The notes under the pieces: model-generated
Told to the model about the DNA's origin: nothing
Database searches by the model: none
What the model saw: the letters and a program-made list of their open reading frames with translations, nothing else
Shown: positions 48,939 to 61,402 of the stretch, in pieces
Layout: each line of letters starts with the position of its first letter
How positions within the stretch are numbered: position 1 is the first letter of the stretch
NCBI GenBank assembly: GCA_003210825.1
Contig: QCUF01000001.1
Span: 1 to 64,000 of the forward strand
Reading direction: 5' to 3'
From: Prochlorococcus sp. AG-676-P15-1
GTDB lineage: Bacteria; Cyanobacteriota; Cyanobacteriia; PCC-6307; Cyanobiaceae
DNA length: 64,000 nt
Position numbers and translations under genes: made by a program

Positions 48939-50420
48939 TTAAGAAAAAGTATTATTTTTTGTTGTTGGATATTGAATTCGTCTATGTCTAATTCTTTTCC
49001 AAACATTTAAAAAAGATTTTTTTATTAGAAAAATTTCTCCCTTAGAAAGATTACTATCATTTAACTGACCATCAACTATTCTTGAATTAAATATTTTGGA
49101 TATTGTTTCTAGTGCTTCATAATCAGAAGCATTAATATCCATTGCTCTTAATGCGGCTTCACATCCATCGGCAAGCATCAAGATAGCCGTTTCTTTAGAT
49201 TGTGGTATGGGACCTTTATATCTAAAATCACTATCTTTAAAATTTAGTTTTTTCTCTTTAGCTTTATTAAGAAAATATCCCATTTTTAGAGTTCCTTGAT
49301 GTTCAGGGATGAAATTAGCTATTGGTTTTGGCAATCTATTTTTTCTTGCAAATTTCAGGCCTTGATCTACGTGGGCTTGTAAAACCTCTGAGCTTTTAAA
49401 AGGATCATCTATTTCATCATGTGGATTCACCCCCCCATCTTGATTCTCAATAAACCATTTTGGAGCATGTAATTTCCCAACATCATGATAGAGAGAACCA
49501 GTTTTGATAAGATCAATATCACCTCCTATCATTCTTGTCGCCTCTTCAGCTAGACCACATATCAACAAAGTATGTTCAAAAGTACCTGGGGCTTCAATAG
49601 AGAGTCTTCTAATAAGAGGTTTTTCTTTATCAGCCAATTCCAATAATCTTGCCTTTGTTAATAATCCAAATATGGACTCAAAAATGGGAATAAATAATAT
49701 TGTTATGAGCATTATTATTGCCAATAACAAAGAATCAGAAAATATTTTGCCATTTGAAATAAAAAATTCTTGTTTATCCACTAAGGAATATTCATCATTT
49801 CCAATTAGTAACCATTGAGAAATCAATGCACCAATTGGAACAAATATTGAAAGTTGAAGTAACTGAGCTCGGCTTCTTATTCTTCCGCCAAGAACTGAAA
49901 CGACACCGGCGCAAATCAATGCTATGAGTAAAAGATTATTATTGATATTCACCAGAGAATCTGGCCAACTTAGACTTGCTATTGAGACCCAAGCTAAAGC
50001 AGTTATGGTTCCCATACCTTGAGAAATAATTAAAGCAGGAGGTATGATGATAGACAAAGGACTAAATCCTGGTCCAAATATATTTTTTATCATCTGAACG
50101 ACTAACAGCAGTGAAATAATTAACAAGATTTGTCTTGAATTAATGTTTGGATTTTCTTTTCTAGAAACTAGTATTAAAAATCCACACGTGAATAAGACTT
50201 CAGCAAAATTCAAGCCCCAGGAAAAAACATCTGAAACTCCTAACGTTGGAGCAAGGAGAATTTCATAGGAAGATATTATGGAGATAACAATACATATAAG
50301 GAAGATAATTAATTTATCTATTGTTGAAATTTGAATAGGATTCTGTGCAGGAAATTGACTTCTTTTCCATAATTTATTTAATTTTTTTATAATTCTTGTA
50401 GTAGTTTCCACAGAATACAA
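48939..50420 (-). CDS. 7TM-HD phosphodiesterase (PgpH-like)
   Basis: TM region then FEHTLLICGLAEEATRMIGGDIDLIKTGSLYHDVGKLHAPKWF, PEHQGT. Confidence 0.85.
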   Translation of the reverse strand: MYSVETTTRIIKKLNKLWKRSQFPAQNPIQISTIDKLIIFLICIVISIISSYEILLAPTLGVSDVFSWGLNFAEVLFTCGFLILVSRKENPNINSRQILLIISLLLVVQMIKNIFGPGFSPLSIIIPPALIISQGMGTITALAWVSIASLSWPDSLVNINNNLLLIALICAGVVSVLGGRIRSRAQLLQLSIFVPIGALISQWLLIGNDEYSLVDKQEFFISNGKIFSDSLLLAIIMLITILFIPIFESIFGLLTKARLLELADKEKPLIRRLSIEAPGTFEHTLLICGLAEEATRMIGGDIDLIKTGSLYHDVGKLHAPKWFIENQDGGVNPHDEIDDPFKSSEVLQAHVDQGLKFARKNRLPKPIANFIPEHQGTLKMGYFLNKAKEKKLNFKDSDFRYKGPIPQSKETAILMLADGCEAALRAMDINASDYEALETISKIFNSRIVDGQLNDSNLSKGEIFLIKKSFLNVWKRIRHRRIQYPTTKNNTFS

Positions 50421-50485
50421 TCAGATATAATTGATTAATTTAAAATTATAGGCATCCTAGAAGTAAAAAGGAGAAGTTTTTCTAA

Positions 50486-51382
50486 ATGTCATTAAAACTA
50501 GATGGTAAAAAATTATCTTTAGAAATCGAAGAAAGATTAAAAAACTATATTCAAATTAATAAAACAATTGCAAAAAGAAATCCTGGTTTGGCTGTAATAA
50601 GAATTGGCGAAGATCCCGCAAGCGGAGTTTATGTAGGGAACAAAGAAAAAGCTTGTTCGAGAGTAGGAATAAAGAGTTATATTTTTCATCTAAAAGATTC
50701 AGTAGATCAAAAAGAAGTTGAACAATTATTAAATAAATTAAACCTTGATAATGATATTGATGGAATGTTATTACAACTACCAATACCAAAGAAATTTGAT
50801 GAACAAAGATTGATAAGTTTCATTAATCCAGGGAAAGATGTAGATGGATTAAATGAGCAAAATATTGGGAAGTTAGTAAAAAATGAACCTGCGATGAGAT
50901 CCTGCACACCAGCTGGGATAATTAATTTACTAAGATCCCAAAATATTGAAATTGAAGGAAAGAAAATTGTTGTTATTGGAAGAAGTTTGTTGGTTGGAAA
51001 ACCACTATCTCTTATGTTGCTGAATCTTAATGCGACGGTAACAATGACTCATTCAAAAACTATAAATTTAAATAAAATATGCAAGGAAGCGGATATATTA
51101 ATTGCTGCAGCAGGAAAACCTAACCTTATAGACTCGAGCTTTGTCAAAGAGGGTGCTGTAATTATTGATGTTGGAATTCATCGATTAAAAAGTTCCGACA
51201 AAAGCAAAAACAGATTATGTGGAGATGTATTATTAGAAGATGTCATTCCCAAAGTATTTGCATACACTCCCGTCCCTGGTGGTGTTGGACCAATGACAGT
51301 AACAATGTTACTAGTAAATACTATTTCCAGCTGGCAAAAACAATTTGGTTTATCATCAACTCTTAATGACCTGCAGCCATAA
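50486..51382 (+). CDS. folD: Bifunctional methylenetetrahydrofolate dehydrogenase/cyclohydrolase
   Basis: [68 protein letters not shown]. Confidence 0.97.
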   Translation: MSLKLDGKKLSLEIEERLKNYIQINKTIAKRNPGLAVIRIGEDPASGVYVGNKEKACSRVGIKSYIFHLKDSVDQKEVEQLLNKLNLDNDIDGMLLQLPIPKKFDEQRLISFINPGKDVDGLNEQNIGKLVKNEPAMRSCTPAGIINLLRSQNIEIEGKKIVVIGRSLLVGKPLSLMLLNLNATVTMTHSKTINLNKICKEADILIAAAGKPNLIDSSFVKEGAVIIDVGIHRLKSSDKSKNRLCGDVLLEDVIPKVFAYTPVPGGVGPMTVTMLLVNTISSWQKQFGLSSTLNDLQP

Positions 51383-51418
51383 AGCTAACGATGCAGAAAA
51401 AATTACTCAACGTAAAAA

Positions 51419-52321
51419 ATGAAAGAAGTTTTTGATAATATTACGGATTTTGAAAAATATCTAAAAGACACAAGAAATGTCGTCGAAGAAGCTCTTGATT
51501 TCTCATTAGGCCCAGAGAATCCAGAAGTACTTAGGGAATCAATGAGATATTCTCTCCTAGCTGGAGGTAAAAGGATACGTCCTATTTTATGTCTAGCATC
51601 TTGTTCTCTAGCAGGAGGTGATCCCTCCCTAGCTGTTCCTACAGCGGTTGCCATAGAAATGATTCATACCATGTCCTTAATTCATGATGATTTACCTGCG
51701 ATGGACAATGACGACTTAAGGAGAGGAAGACCTACTAACCATAAAGTTTATGGAGATGCATTAGCTATTCTGGCTGGTGATGCATTATTAACTAGAGCCT
51801 TTGAAATGGTCTCATTAAGAAGCCCTGGCGTTGATCCCAATAGATTATTAAATGTAGTTGGAGAACTTTCCCTAGTAGCAGGAGCACCCGGACTAGTTGG
51901 AGGTCAAGTTGTTGATTTGGAATGTGAAGGGAAAGAGGTTGATCTCGAAACCCTTGAGTACATTCATCTTCATAAGACCGGTGCATTATTAAAAGCTTGC
52001 GTAAGAACTGGAGCAATGATTGCCGGAGCTAATGAAGAATTATTAAAGGCCCTAACTACATATGCAGAGGGAATAGGTTTAGCATTCCAAATAATAGATG
52101 ATATCCTTGATTTAACTTCAAGCAGTGAGAAGCTTGGCAAAACAGCAGGTAAAGATCTTTTGGCAGATAAAACTACGTATCCTAAATTACTTGGAATGGA
52201 GGAATCAAAGAAAAGAGCTTTCGATTTAGTGGACAAAGCTAAGAAAGCAATTGAGCCTTGGGGTTTAAATGCAAAACATTTAATCTCCTTAGCTGATTTC
52301 ATTACAAATAGAGATAGGTAA
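51419..52321 (+). CDS. crtE: Geranylgeranyl diphosphate synthase
   Basis: [58 protein letters not shown]. Confidence 0.95.
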   Translation: MKEVFDNITDFEKYLKDTRNVVEEALDFSLGPENPEVLRESMRYSLLAGGKRIRPILCLASCSLAGGDPSLAVPTAVAIEMIHTMSLIHDDLPAMDNDDLRRGRPTNHKVYGDALAILAGDALLTRAFEMVSLRSPGVDPNRLLNVVGELSLVAGAPGLVGGQVVDLECEGKEVDLETLEYIHLHKTGALLKACVRTGAMIAGANEELLKALTTYAEGIGLAFQIIDDILDLTSSSEKLGKTAGKDLLADKTTYPKLLGMEESKKRAFDLVDKAKKAIEPWGLNAKHLISLADFITNRDR

Positions 52322-52335
52322 AGAGTATTTAACTT

Positions 52336-52815
52336 ATGTCAGAATTTTCAGCTTTCTTTGATAATTCAGTTCTTTTCTGGAGTTTATTATCTTGTTTAAT
52401 AGCTCAATTTTTCAAAATTATATTTAATTTTTTTTCAACAGGAAAGATTAGGTTTGGAATTATGTTTGAAACAGGAGGGATGCCCTCAAGCCATTCTGCT
52501 TTAATAACTGGTACTACATCAGGAATAGGTTTTCAATTAGGCTTTGATAACCCAATATTTGCATTAGCGATTTCACTTTCACTAATTGTGATGTACGACG
52601 CCAGTGGGGTTAGAAAATCAGCCGGTATTCAGGCTGCAGAAATTAACAAACTCGCAAAAAAATTAGATCCTGAGTCTCAATTAGCTTTAAAAGAAACTCT
52701 TGGTCATACAAAATTTGAAGTTATTGTAGGAAGTCTTTTAGGTCCACTAATTACATTACCAGGAATAGTTTTTATAGGTTCACCACTAAACATAATTAAT
52801 TTGATAATAAATTAA
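52336..52815 (+). CDS. Divergent PAP2 family (DUF212) membrane protein
   Basis: GGMPSSHSALITGTTSGIG, MYDASGVRKSAGIQA, LKETLGHTKFEVIVGSLLG. Confidence 0.9.
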   Translation: MSEFSAFFDNSVLFWSLLSCLIAQFFKIIFNFFSTGKIRFGIMFETGGMPSSHSALITGTTSGIGFQLGFDNPIFALAISLSLIVMYDASGVRKSAGIQAAEINKLAKKLDPESQLALKETLGHTKFEVIVGSLLGPLITLPGIVFIGSPLNIINLIIN

Positions 52816-54206
52816 GAATTTTGAGAATAATTAAATTGTGTAGCATCTACGAAGTTTTTTGCAGCTTCTGGGCAACTTGGTAAATGTAAATGAATCCAAC
52901 TTGCATGTAATTTGTTATCTGACCACCCTTCATTTTTAAATTTAGTCTCCCACGATTTAATTTCCCATGGAAAAGATAATTGGCTATTATGTTCATTTTT
53001 TTTTAACTCAAATTCTGATGAAGAACGTTCAACTTCCCAATAATGAAATTCATGTCCTCTAATTAATTGATTTTGTTTAATTATTGGAGTGTCTTTAAGA
53101 CCCTTTATATATCTATAACCTACCGACAAATTACTTTTAATTGATTTAAAAGGTAATATTCCACTCATTTTATGGTTTTTACCATTTTCATCTTTTATTA
53201 AATCTCCTAAGATCATCATCCCACCACACTCTGCATAAATAAAACCTTTTTTACGGAATTCTCTTAATGACTTTAAGCTTTTATCTGAATTACTTATATG
53301 ACTAGCATATTTTTCAGGAAAACCTCCTGGAATAATTAAAGATGAAGCCTCATTTGGAATTTCTTCATTATTAAAAATGCTCCATGAAATTAGAGGAATT
53401 CCTATTTCATTAAGAAACTCCTTCGTTTCAGGATATTGGAAATGAAAGATTTTATCTTCTGCAATTGCGATAGGTTTATTTTTATCTATTTTAAAATCTT
53501 TACTAATAGTGGTATTTAATATATTTTTTTTTGAAGGGGATTTCAGGAATTTGCTTAGAGAAACAACATCAAGATTTTTTTCAGCAAAACTTGCAAAATA
53601 ATCAACATCAATTTTTCTATCACTATCAAATGGAGAAATTAAACCTAAATTAGCTTTATTAACAGTTATTTTTGAATCAGAAGGTAAAAAACCAAGAATT
53701 TCGATATCTTCATTTTTAAAAACTTCTCTAATTAATCTTTTATGTCTATCTGAATTGACATTGTTAAATATAATTCCTTTTATTGATAATTCATTATCAA
53801 AATCTCTAAAACCTCTAACAGTTGGAAGAAGAGAGGTTACTTGACCTTTAGCATTAACAATAAAAATTATTGGAATATCAAGTAGTTTAGCAACATTTGC
53901 AGTACTTGAATAAGCAGTTGCACCTAATCCATCAAAAAGACCCATAGCTCCCTCTATCAATGAGAGCTCATATTTCAAAGAATGCTTTAAAAAATTTTTC
54001 TGAACCCATTCTTCACCACTTAAAAAAATATCTAAATTTCGACAAATAGGTTGGCCAATTGAACTAAGTTGTTGTTGATCAAGATAATCTGGCCCAACCT
54101 TGAAAGTTTGTATTTTCATCCCTTTTGAAAAAGCCCAACAAGAAATCAACAGTGCTAATGTAGTTTTCCCAGTATCAGTCGAAGGAGAAGATATTACACA
54201 AGGCAT
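52812..54206 (-). CDS. cobB: Cobyrinic acid a,c-diamide synthase (CobB/CbiA)
   Basis: SPSTDTGKTTLALLI, KVGPDYLD, IIPGGFPEKYA, YAECGGMMILG. Confidence 0.92.
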   Translation of the reverse strand: MPCVISSPSTDTGKTTLALLISCWAFSKGMKIQTFKVGPDYLDQQQLSSIGQPICRNLDIFLSGEEWVQKNFLKHSLKYELSLIEGAMGLFDGLGATAYSSTANVAKLLDIPIIFIVNAKGQVTSLLPTVRGFRDFDNELSIKGIIFNNVNSDRHKRLIREVFKNEDIEILGFLPSDSKITVNKANLGLISPFDSDRKIDVDYFASFAEKNLDVVSLSKFLKSPSKKNILNTTISKDFKIDKNKPIAIAEDKIFHFQYPETKEFLNEIGIPLISWSIFNNEEIPNEASSLIIPGGFPEKYASHISNSDKSLKSLREFRKKGFIYAECGGMMILGDLIKDENGKNHKMSGILPFKSIKSNLSVGYRYIKGLKDTPIIKQNQLIRGHEFHYWEVERSSSEFELKKNEHNSQLSFPWEIKSWETKFKNEGWSDNKLHASWIHLHLPSCPEAAKNFVDATQFNYSQNS

Positions 54207-55517
54207 TTAATTAGTTTTATTTATAAAACCATTAAATATTTGTACTGCGACCTTGATAGCATTTTCAAAAAGTGGACTGGTATTTCCTCTACTACTTCCC
54301 AATAACTTACTTACATCTGATTCTGATGAAGAAAAAGCATTGGGAACGACTTGCTCTATTAATTGCATATCAGCCATACCTCCTGCTTCAAGTCTCATAC
54401 ATTCAACAGACTCACAGCCAAGTATTACACAAGTATTGTTTTTACGAACCTCACTAATTTTGGAAATCAACCTTAATCCAATAACTTGGCCAGAATGAAT
54501 ACTTGGATTTCCCAAAGGTACAGGATTTATACATGTCGAAATTTTCTCGCCATTATTTCTTTTGAATTCAATTTTTATTAATTCTCCATTTTTATCTATT
54601 CTTGAAAATACCCATTCTAGTTTGTCACTAATCCAAGAAATCAAAAGTAACGCTTGAAGAAAATTACCTTCTGCTATATCTATATCTATATCTGAGATAT
54701 GATTTAAAATAGGTCTCCTGGATGGAGGATCAAAAATCATTGCTATTGATTCACGCCAACTTTTAAGTCTTACCCAATTTAAATCATTAATAGCCTTATT
54801 TGATTTTATTGATTGATAGAGGATTTTCAAGCATCTTTTGGGCGACCCATTTGCGGTATCAATAATTAATCTAATACCTTGATCAGTAAGATAATTAAAA
54901 ATTTCTTGAGATTCATCAAGGCTGCCATTCCACCATAACCATGTAGGTAAATCTTTTATAGATAGGTCATCAATAATTTTCAATCCTTTTTTATTAATAG
55001 AATTAGAGTCACCCCTTATGACAACTAAATCGCCACATATAGGTTGAGTTATAGTGTTGTCACTAAGTGGGCAATAGGCGGATACAAAAGTTTTTATCTC
55101 TGATTCTTTATTTAAAGTTGGTGCTAAAGTAATCAATCTTCTGGGATTTAAGGTACTTATTGAAGATTCAAAAAATTGCCCTCTTAAGTCTTCTTGATCT
55201 TTATTTGATAAATTTTCCTTCAATAAAGTCAATAACTCTTCACTATATATTGAAGTAGTATGTGATAATCCTTTATCTATAATTAAGTTTTTAGCAACTT
55301 TAATTATCTCTGGACTTAATGTCCCAGTAATTGGTCCACTTATTAAGCCTGATTTAACTAAACATTGTTCAAGCCATGCAGGCTGCCAGACCATCAAAGT
55401 AAAAGTATTTGCTCCAGAACTATCTTCATCTTCAGAAATCCATAATTGATTTAAATAATTAGATATTTCTTGATGAGGCAGCTCTAATGGGGTTTGAAGT
55501 GTTAATTGAGGTTTCAT
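54207..55517 (-). CDS. opcA: Glucose-6-phosphate dehydrogenase assembly protein OpcA
   Basis: ANTFTLMVWQPAWLEQCLV; DLPTWLWWNGSL; adjacent to zwf. Confidence 0.9.
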   Translation of the reverse strand: MKPQLTLQTPLELPHQEISNYLNQLWISEDEDSSGANTFTLMVWQPAWLEQCLVKSGLISGPITGTLSPEIIKVAKNLIIDKGLSHTTSIYSEELLTLLKENLSNKDQEDLRGQFFESSISTLNPRRLITLAPTLNKESEIKTFVSAYCPLSDNTITQPICGDLVVIRGDSNSINKKGLKIIDDLSIKDLPTWLWWNGSLDESQEIFNYLTDQGIRLIIDTANGSPKRCLKILYQSIKSNKAINDLNWVRLKSWRESIAMIFDPPSRRPILNHISDIDIDIAEGNFLQALLLISWISDKLEWVFSRIDKNGELIKIEFKRNNGEKISTCINPVPLGNPSIHSGQVIGLRLISKISEVRKNNTCVILGCESVECMRLEAGGMADMQLIEQVVPNAFSSSESDVSKLLGSSRGNTSPLFENAIKVAVQIFNGFINKTN

Positions 55518-55524
55518 TATAAAG

Positions 55525-57048
55525 TTAAGGTCTGCGCCAGAAAATATTGTCTTTGGAAAGTAATTGATCTGATTCAGGAGGTCCCCAAGTCATTGATTCG
55601 TATTTGTGAATAGGTAACTTCCAAGGAGCATCTTCAATTAATTCTATTAATGGTGTATAGAGTTTCCAAGCAGCTTCAACCTCATCACTTCTTGTGAACA
55701 AGGTAGGATCAGAAAGCATGGCATCGGCCAACAACCTTACATAACCTTCATCAGAAGGTTCTCCAAAAGATTCATCATAAGAAAATTCCATCTCAACTGG
55801 TCTTGATTTCATCCCAGAACCAGGTGATTTGACTTCAAATTTAAAAGTAGCTCCTTCATTAGGCTGAATCCTAAGAATAAGCTGATTTGGCGAGGGATTA
55901 ATTATTGTTGATTCAAACAAATGAACTGGTACATCTTTAAATGTCAATACAATTTCCCCAAGTCTTTTTGGCAGTCTTTTACCTGTTCTTAAGTAAAAAG
56001 GAACTCCTTGCCATCTCCAATTATCAATAAATACTTTTGTAGCAATATAAGTTTCTGTTGTACTGTTCAAATTTACTCCATCTTCATCTCTATAACCTTT
56101 AAGTCTTTTTAGGTTATTTCCTCCTTTTGAGTACTGTCCTCTGATACAGCAATTCCAAGGTTCATCCTCATCGGCAAGTTTTGAAGCTTGAAGAACTTTT
56201 GCTTTTTCATTTCTTATAGCCTCAGGTTCAAATTTACCAGGAGGCTCCATTGCAGTAACAGCAAGCATTTGAGTTAAATGATTTTGGAGCATATCTCTTA
56301 AAGCTCCAGAGCTTTCATAATAACCAGCTCTATCTTCAACTCCAACTGTTTCCGATGATGTTATTTGAACACTTGAAATATAATTTCTATTCCATATAGG
56401 TTCAAAAATAGTATTAGCAAACCTCATAACCAGTATGTTTTGAACAGTCTCTTTCCCTAAATAATGATCTATTCGATATATCTGACTTTCATCTGCACAA
56501 CTTTGAACAATCTTATTTAATTTTTTAGCACTTGAATAATCTCTTCCAAAGGGTTTTTCAATAACAATTCGACTTTTCTTCGGATCATCTAGTAATCCAG
56601 CAGCCTTTAGAGCCTTACATCCACTTCCATAGAAGTTTGGAGATACTGATAAGTAGAAGGTCTTATTACCATGTGTAGCCTGTAGTTTATCAATTTCATT
56701 TAATCTTTTGGAAAGTCTTACAACATGATCTTTTTGCTGCAAATCAACTGGCTCATAGAATAGATAATTTGAAAACTGTTCCCATTCCTTTTCATTTTCA
56801 GATATTTGATCAGCTAACTTAGCTTGCATTTTTTCCTTGAAATCTTGATCACTCCAAGGCCGTCTTGCACATCCAACTATAGCAAATTCACTAGGTATCC
56901 TTCTTTGCAAATAGAGTTCAAATAAGGCCGGTATAAGTTTCCTGTGGGTAAGATCTCCACTAGCTCCAAATATTATTAGGCATTGTGGGGATATTACTCT
57001 TTCTTGTCGCAAACCTAATCTAAGAGGATTACTTAAGGTTGAGGGCAT
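55525..57048 (-). CDS. zwf: Glucose-6-phosphate 1-dehydrogenase
   Basis: CLIIFGASGDLTHRKLIPALFEL, RIDHYLGKETVQNILVMRFAN. Confidence 0.97.
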   Translation of the reverse strand: MPSTLSNPLRLGLRQERVISPQCLIIFGASGDLTHRKLIPALFELYLQRRIPSEFAIVGCARRPWSDQDFKEKMQAKLADQISENEKEWEQFSNYLFYEPVDLQQKDHVVRLSKRLNEIDKLQATHGNKTFYLSVSPNFYGSGCKALKAAGLLDDPKKSRIVIEKPFGRDYSSAKKLNKIVQSCADESQIYRIDHYLGKETVQNILVMRFANTIFEPIWNRNYISSVQITSSETVGVEDRAGYYESSGALRDMLQNHLTQMLAVTAMEPPGKFEPEAIRNEKAKVLQASKLADEDEPWNCCIRGQYSKGGNNLKRLKGYRDEDGVNLNSTTETYIATKVFIDNWRWQGVPFYLRTGKRLPKRLGEIVLTFKDVPVHLFESTIINPSPNQLILRIQPNEGATFKFEVKSPGSGMKSRPVEMEFSYDESFGEPSDEGYVRLLADAMLSDPTLFTRSDEVEAAWKLYTPLIELIEDAPWKLPIHKYESMTWGPPESDQLLSKDNIFWRRP

Positions 57049-57160
57049 ATTTTTTTATAAGTCTTATATAGATAAAATCGTCTTTTTTTGGCTAATTAGC
57101 TACATTTTGTGTCTAAACCAAAAAAGTCTTTTTGTTATTAAAAAAAAATTTTAGAAAAAT

Positions 57161-58285
<1,125 letters not shown>

Positions 58286-58454
58286 TTATATTAAAAGATT
58301 ATCAATTTGTATATTAAATTGTATGTGTTTTATAAAAAAAGTTACGTTTTGAGATCGGAATATTTAATTATAAATCTTTCCATTTCAAAATTTTTATAAA
58401 TTTTGTCGGTATAGTTACACAGGAATAATTTTTTATTTAATAAAAAATTCATCT

Positions 58455-58991
58455 ATGAATAATTCTCAAAGATCAGTAACTCATTCTCAGGGAAATGGTT
58501 ATAGAACAATTGAGCAGACCATGGAAAAGCTTTCTGGAGGGACAAGAAGGCTTGCCGCTCAGTTAACTACTTCTGCGACTTTCGACTCTCTATGGAATGT
58601 ACTAACTGATTATGATCGACTAAATCTCTATATTCCAAATCTTCTATCCAGTAAAAAAATTTATAAAAATAATAATAATGTTCATTTAAAACAAGTTGGG
58701 GCTCAAGATTTTCTTGGTATGAAATTTTCAGCTGAAGTTACTATTGATTTATTCGAAGAGAAAGAACTTGGTCTATTAAAATTTAGTCTGATTAAAGGAG
58801 ATTTCAGAAGATTTGAAGGAAGCTGGAAAATTCAAACTATCAAAGACACTTCAAAAAACTCATTAATTTATGATCTCACTGTTCAGGGATGTCAATGGAT
58901 GCCAATTGGAATGATAGAAAAAAGGTTAAAAAAAGACCTTTCTGAAAATTTAATTGCAGTAGATAAGCAAGCAAAAAATTCAATAAAATAA
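58455..58991 (+). CDS. SRPBCC (polyketide cyclase/COQ10-like) protein
   Basis: TTSATFDSLWNVLTDYDRLNLYIPNLLSSK; typical cyclase/dehydrase pattern. Confidence 0.8.
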   Translation: MNNSQRSVTHSQGNGYRTIEQTMEKLSGGTRRLAAQLTTSATFDSLWNVLTDYDRLNLYIPNLLSSKKIYKNNNNVHLKQVGAQDFLGMKFSAEVTIDLFEEKELGLLKFSLIKGDFRRFEGSWKIQTIKDTSKNSLIYDLTVQGCQWMPIGMIEKRLKKDLSENLIAVDKQAKNSIK

Positions 58992-59018
58992 TTAATTAAA
59001 ATTTTAAAAATTAATTTA

Positions 59019-59091
59019 TAGCCCCAAGGGGATTCGAACCCCTGTCGCCTCCGTGAAAGGGAGGTGTCCTAGGCCTCTAGACGATGGGGCC
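59019..59091 (-). tRNA. tRNA-Glu (TTC)
   Basis: Minus strand GGCCCCATCGTCTAGAGGCCTAGGACACCTCCCTTTCACGGAGGCGACAGGGGTTCGAATCCCCTTGGGGCTA; cloverleaf with TTC anticodon. Confidence 0.95.
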
Positions 59092-59132
59092 AAGGAAATA
59101 GCTTAATAGCTATTAAAAAATTAGGAGTAAAG

Positions 59133-60251
59133 CTATCCTTTCGTCAAGTGTTGTTGATCTTTGTTTTGGCCTTGCCACACTGGAACTGTAAAATGAAAGC
59201 ATGAACCTTCACCAACTTCTGATACAACCCATATTTTCCCTCCATGTACTTCAACAATTCTTCTGCATACAGATAAGCCAATCCCATATCCTGAAGTTCC
59301 CTCAGATGTCTGTGGTAGTCTAACTCTATCGAGAAATATTCTTTTTTGTTCACTTACTGGAATTCCAGCACCTTTGTCACAAATCGTTATTTCTACCCAT
59401 TGATTTGTTTTATGAATCATTGTAATTTTTATTGTTCCAGAATCTTCTGAAAATTTAAGGGCATTCTCAATTAAATTTAAAAATACCTGTCTCATTCTTC
59501 TTTGATCTGCATACACACTTGGTAAATCTGATGGTATGTCAGTATCAATTTCTATTTCCCTTACTCTCCAAAACTTTTCTAATTCGAGAATTGCCTCAGC
59601 ACTTATGTTTCCTAAATCAATTTTTTGAGGATTAAAAAGAGCCTCCCATTTAGTTGTCCCAACCTCTAGAAGATCTTGAGATAAAAGTTCAATTTCTTCT
59701 AGACGTCTTTTAATCACATCTTGCAATTTTGTTATGTCGATTTGTCCTAATTTTTGACTTTGAATAGCAAGAGTTGCCGCCGTAAGAGGCGTTCTCAATT
59801 CATGTGCAACCATTCTTAGAAGTCTCTCTTGTGATTCGATTCTTTTTGTAAGTGTTTCATTTTCTTGCCTAAGGACCAATAATTCATCTTCAAGGAGAAA
59901 CTCTTTTTGTGTCCTAATTGAATCTATTTTTGAGGGTTGAAGATTAATACCTAAATTTTTTGTAACCCCTTCCTGTGTCCATCTAGGCAACCAAGTCTGC
60001 AACTGAATAAAAATATTACTTCCTGCAAATATTTGCTTTGGTGCTGGTGATACTTTTATAAGAGCTGGGATTGCAACTAACCTATGTAACTCAAGTAGTT
60101 CAGGTTGTTCTGTTGGTTCTGAAATCTGAAGAGAAACCTTAAACTCACAATTATCAGACTCTAAATAAGATAATAATGATTTAAGATCGCCCCTAGAAAG
60201 GTGATTTTTAGTAGCTACTAATATTAGTTTTAATTCTTTTTTTTCATTCAA
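59133..60251 (-). CDS. sasA: Circadian clock-type histidine kinase SasA (N-terminal KaiB-like domain)
   Basis: N-terminal thioredoxin-like KaiB-type domain ([30 protein letters not shown]), [18 protein letters not shown]-box, HATPase_c. Confidence 0.9.
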   Translation of the reverse strand: MNEKKELKLILVATKNHLSRGDLKSLLSYLESDNCEFKVSLQISEPTEQPELLELHRLVAIPALIKVSPAPKQIFAGSNIFIQLQTWLPRWTQEGVTKNLGINLQPSKIDSIRTQKEFLLEDELLVLRQENETLTKRIESQERLLRMVAHELRTPLTAATLAIQSQKLGQIDITKLQDVIKRRLEEIELLSQDLLEVGTTKWEALFNPQKIDLGNISAEAILELEKFWRVREIEIDTDIPSDLPSVYADQRRMRQVFLNLIENALKFSEDSGTIKITMIHKTNQWVEITICDKGAGIPVSEQKRIFLDRVRLPQTSEGTSGYGIGLSVCRRIVEVHGGKIWVVSEVGEGSCFHFTVPVWQGQNKDQQHLTKG

Positions 60252-60358
60252 ATCATTTGCCCAGAAGTTTTAACAAGCTGTTTTTGCTTATAAACACATT
60301 AAGGTATTTATATTTATTTTACGGTTAAGATATCAAATAAAATAGATGATATTTATAA

Positions 60359-60901
60359 ATGGTTATTAATAATCAAAAAAATAACTTTTATAATGGGGAA
60401 TACAATTCCCCTGTAGTTAGCGTAGATAGTAATTTAAAAAGATGGTTCTCTCGTAACATTGGCCTTTGGAAATCCAATAGGACGTATTTTCTCGAAGAAG
60501 AAAGGAAAACTTATAACCTTTGCATGTACATAAATATTGAGTCTCTTGAAAATAAAAAAGAATGGGAATCTCATTATAAATTTACTTGGTATCCAGAAAA
60601 GAAATATAGTTTTTTTGATGAACATCCCAAATATAGAGAAAAAGGCGAAATGCAAGCATTTATAAAGGATCATCAATTAATAAGAGAAAAATTTTATTTA
60701 AGTGATGTTGATGGAATATCCAATATTAAACAAGTTGATGAACATGAGATGATTTTTGAATCATCCTATGAAGACTGGTATATCCTTGAGCATACAAGAC
60801 TTATTGACGGAGATAATTATAGATACAGGGTTATATATTCATGGAATAAAGATAAACTTAAAATAGTAGAGAATCATCATGAAATAAAAATTATTACATA
60901 A
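60359..60901 (+). CDS. CpcS/CpeS-like (lipocalin-fold) protein, tentative
   Basis: WFSRNIGLWKSNRTYFLEEERKTYNL resembles the CpeS/CpcS 'G-W-S-RTY' start; weak similarity afterwards. Confidence 0.4.
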   Translation: MVINNQKNNFYNGEYNSPVVSVDSNLKRWFSRNIGLWKSNRTYFLEEERKTYNLCMYINIESLENKKEWESHYKFTWYPEKKYSFFDEHPKYREKGEMQAFIKDHQLIREKFYLSDVDGISNIKQVDEHEMIFESSYEDWYILEHTRLIDGDNYRYRVIYSWNKDKLKIVENHHEIKIIT

Positions 60902-60968
60902 ATTCTAATAGCTAATTAAGTTTAAAAATAAAAAAAATGTTATCTTAAAAAGTAAATAATTAAAATTA

Positions 60969-61397
60969 ATGATTATAAATTTGTATCCAAAAAAGTTTTT
61001 AAAAATTTTTAGTCTCCCTGTAATTTTATATTTAACTTTATTCGACATAGCAATATCAAATAGAGAAATAAAAGCCGACAAGAAACTTCAAGCGGCTACC
61101 GAAAAAGATTTATATCTATATAAAGGTATGGGGGCTTCTTATCTTTGTATAGCATCAAAAGCTGGTATAGAATTTCCAAAAGCTGTAGGAGTTGCTACTG
61201 CCACATATGTACAAGTTATTGAAGGGAAACATGGTGGCCTAGTAAAAGAATTAGGGGATGAAAAATTAGAAAGAGATAAATTATTTGCCGGTGCAGAATT
61301 TCAAATTGTTACTACCGCAATGCAATATTGCCCAGATAGCGTGCCAAAGGAAGTTACTAAAAAAGTTAACAAAATACTAAAAGAAAATGAAAAATAA
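60969..61397 (+). CDS. Exported hypothetical protein
   Basis: Signal peptide-like N-terminus; GMGASYLCIASKAGIEFPKAVGVATATYVQVIEGKHGG. Confidence 0.7.
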   Translation: MIINLYPKKFLKIFSLPVILYLTLFDIAISNREIKADKKLQAATEKDLYLYKGMGASYLCIASKAGIEFPKAVGVATATYVQVIEGKHGGLVKELGDEKLERDKLFAGAEFQIVTTAMQYCPDSVPKEVTKKVNKILKENEK

Positions 61398-61402
61398 ATT
61401 TA

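Noticed and set aside
49504-49818. 104 aa plus-strand ORF
   Set aside because: Antisense to the HD phosphodiesterase gene
51970-52302. 110 aa minus-strand ORF
   Set aside because: Antisense to crtE
54675-54692. tatatc x3 repeat in opcA
   Set aside because: Encodes IDIDI in frame, short; likely chance in AT-rich coding sequence
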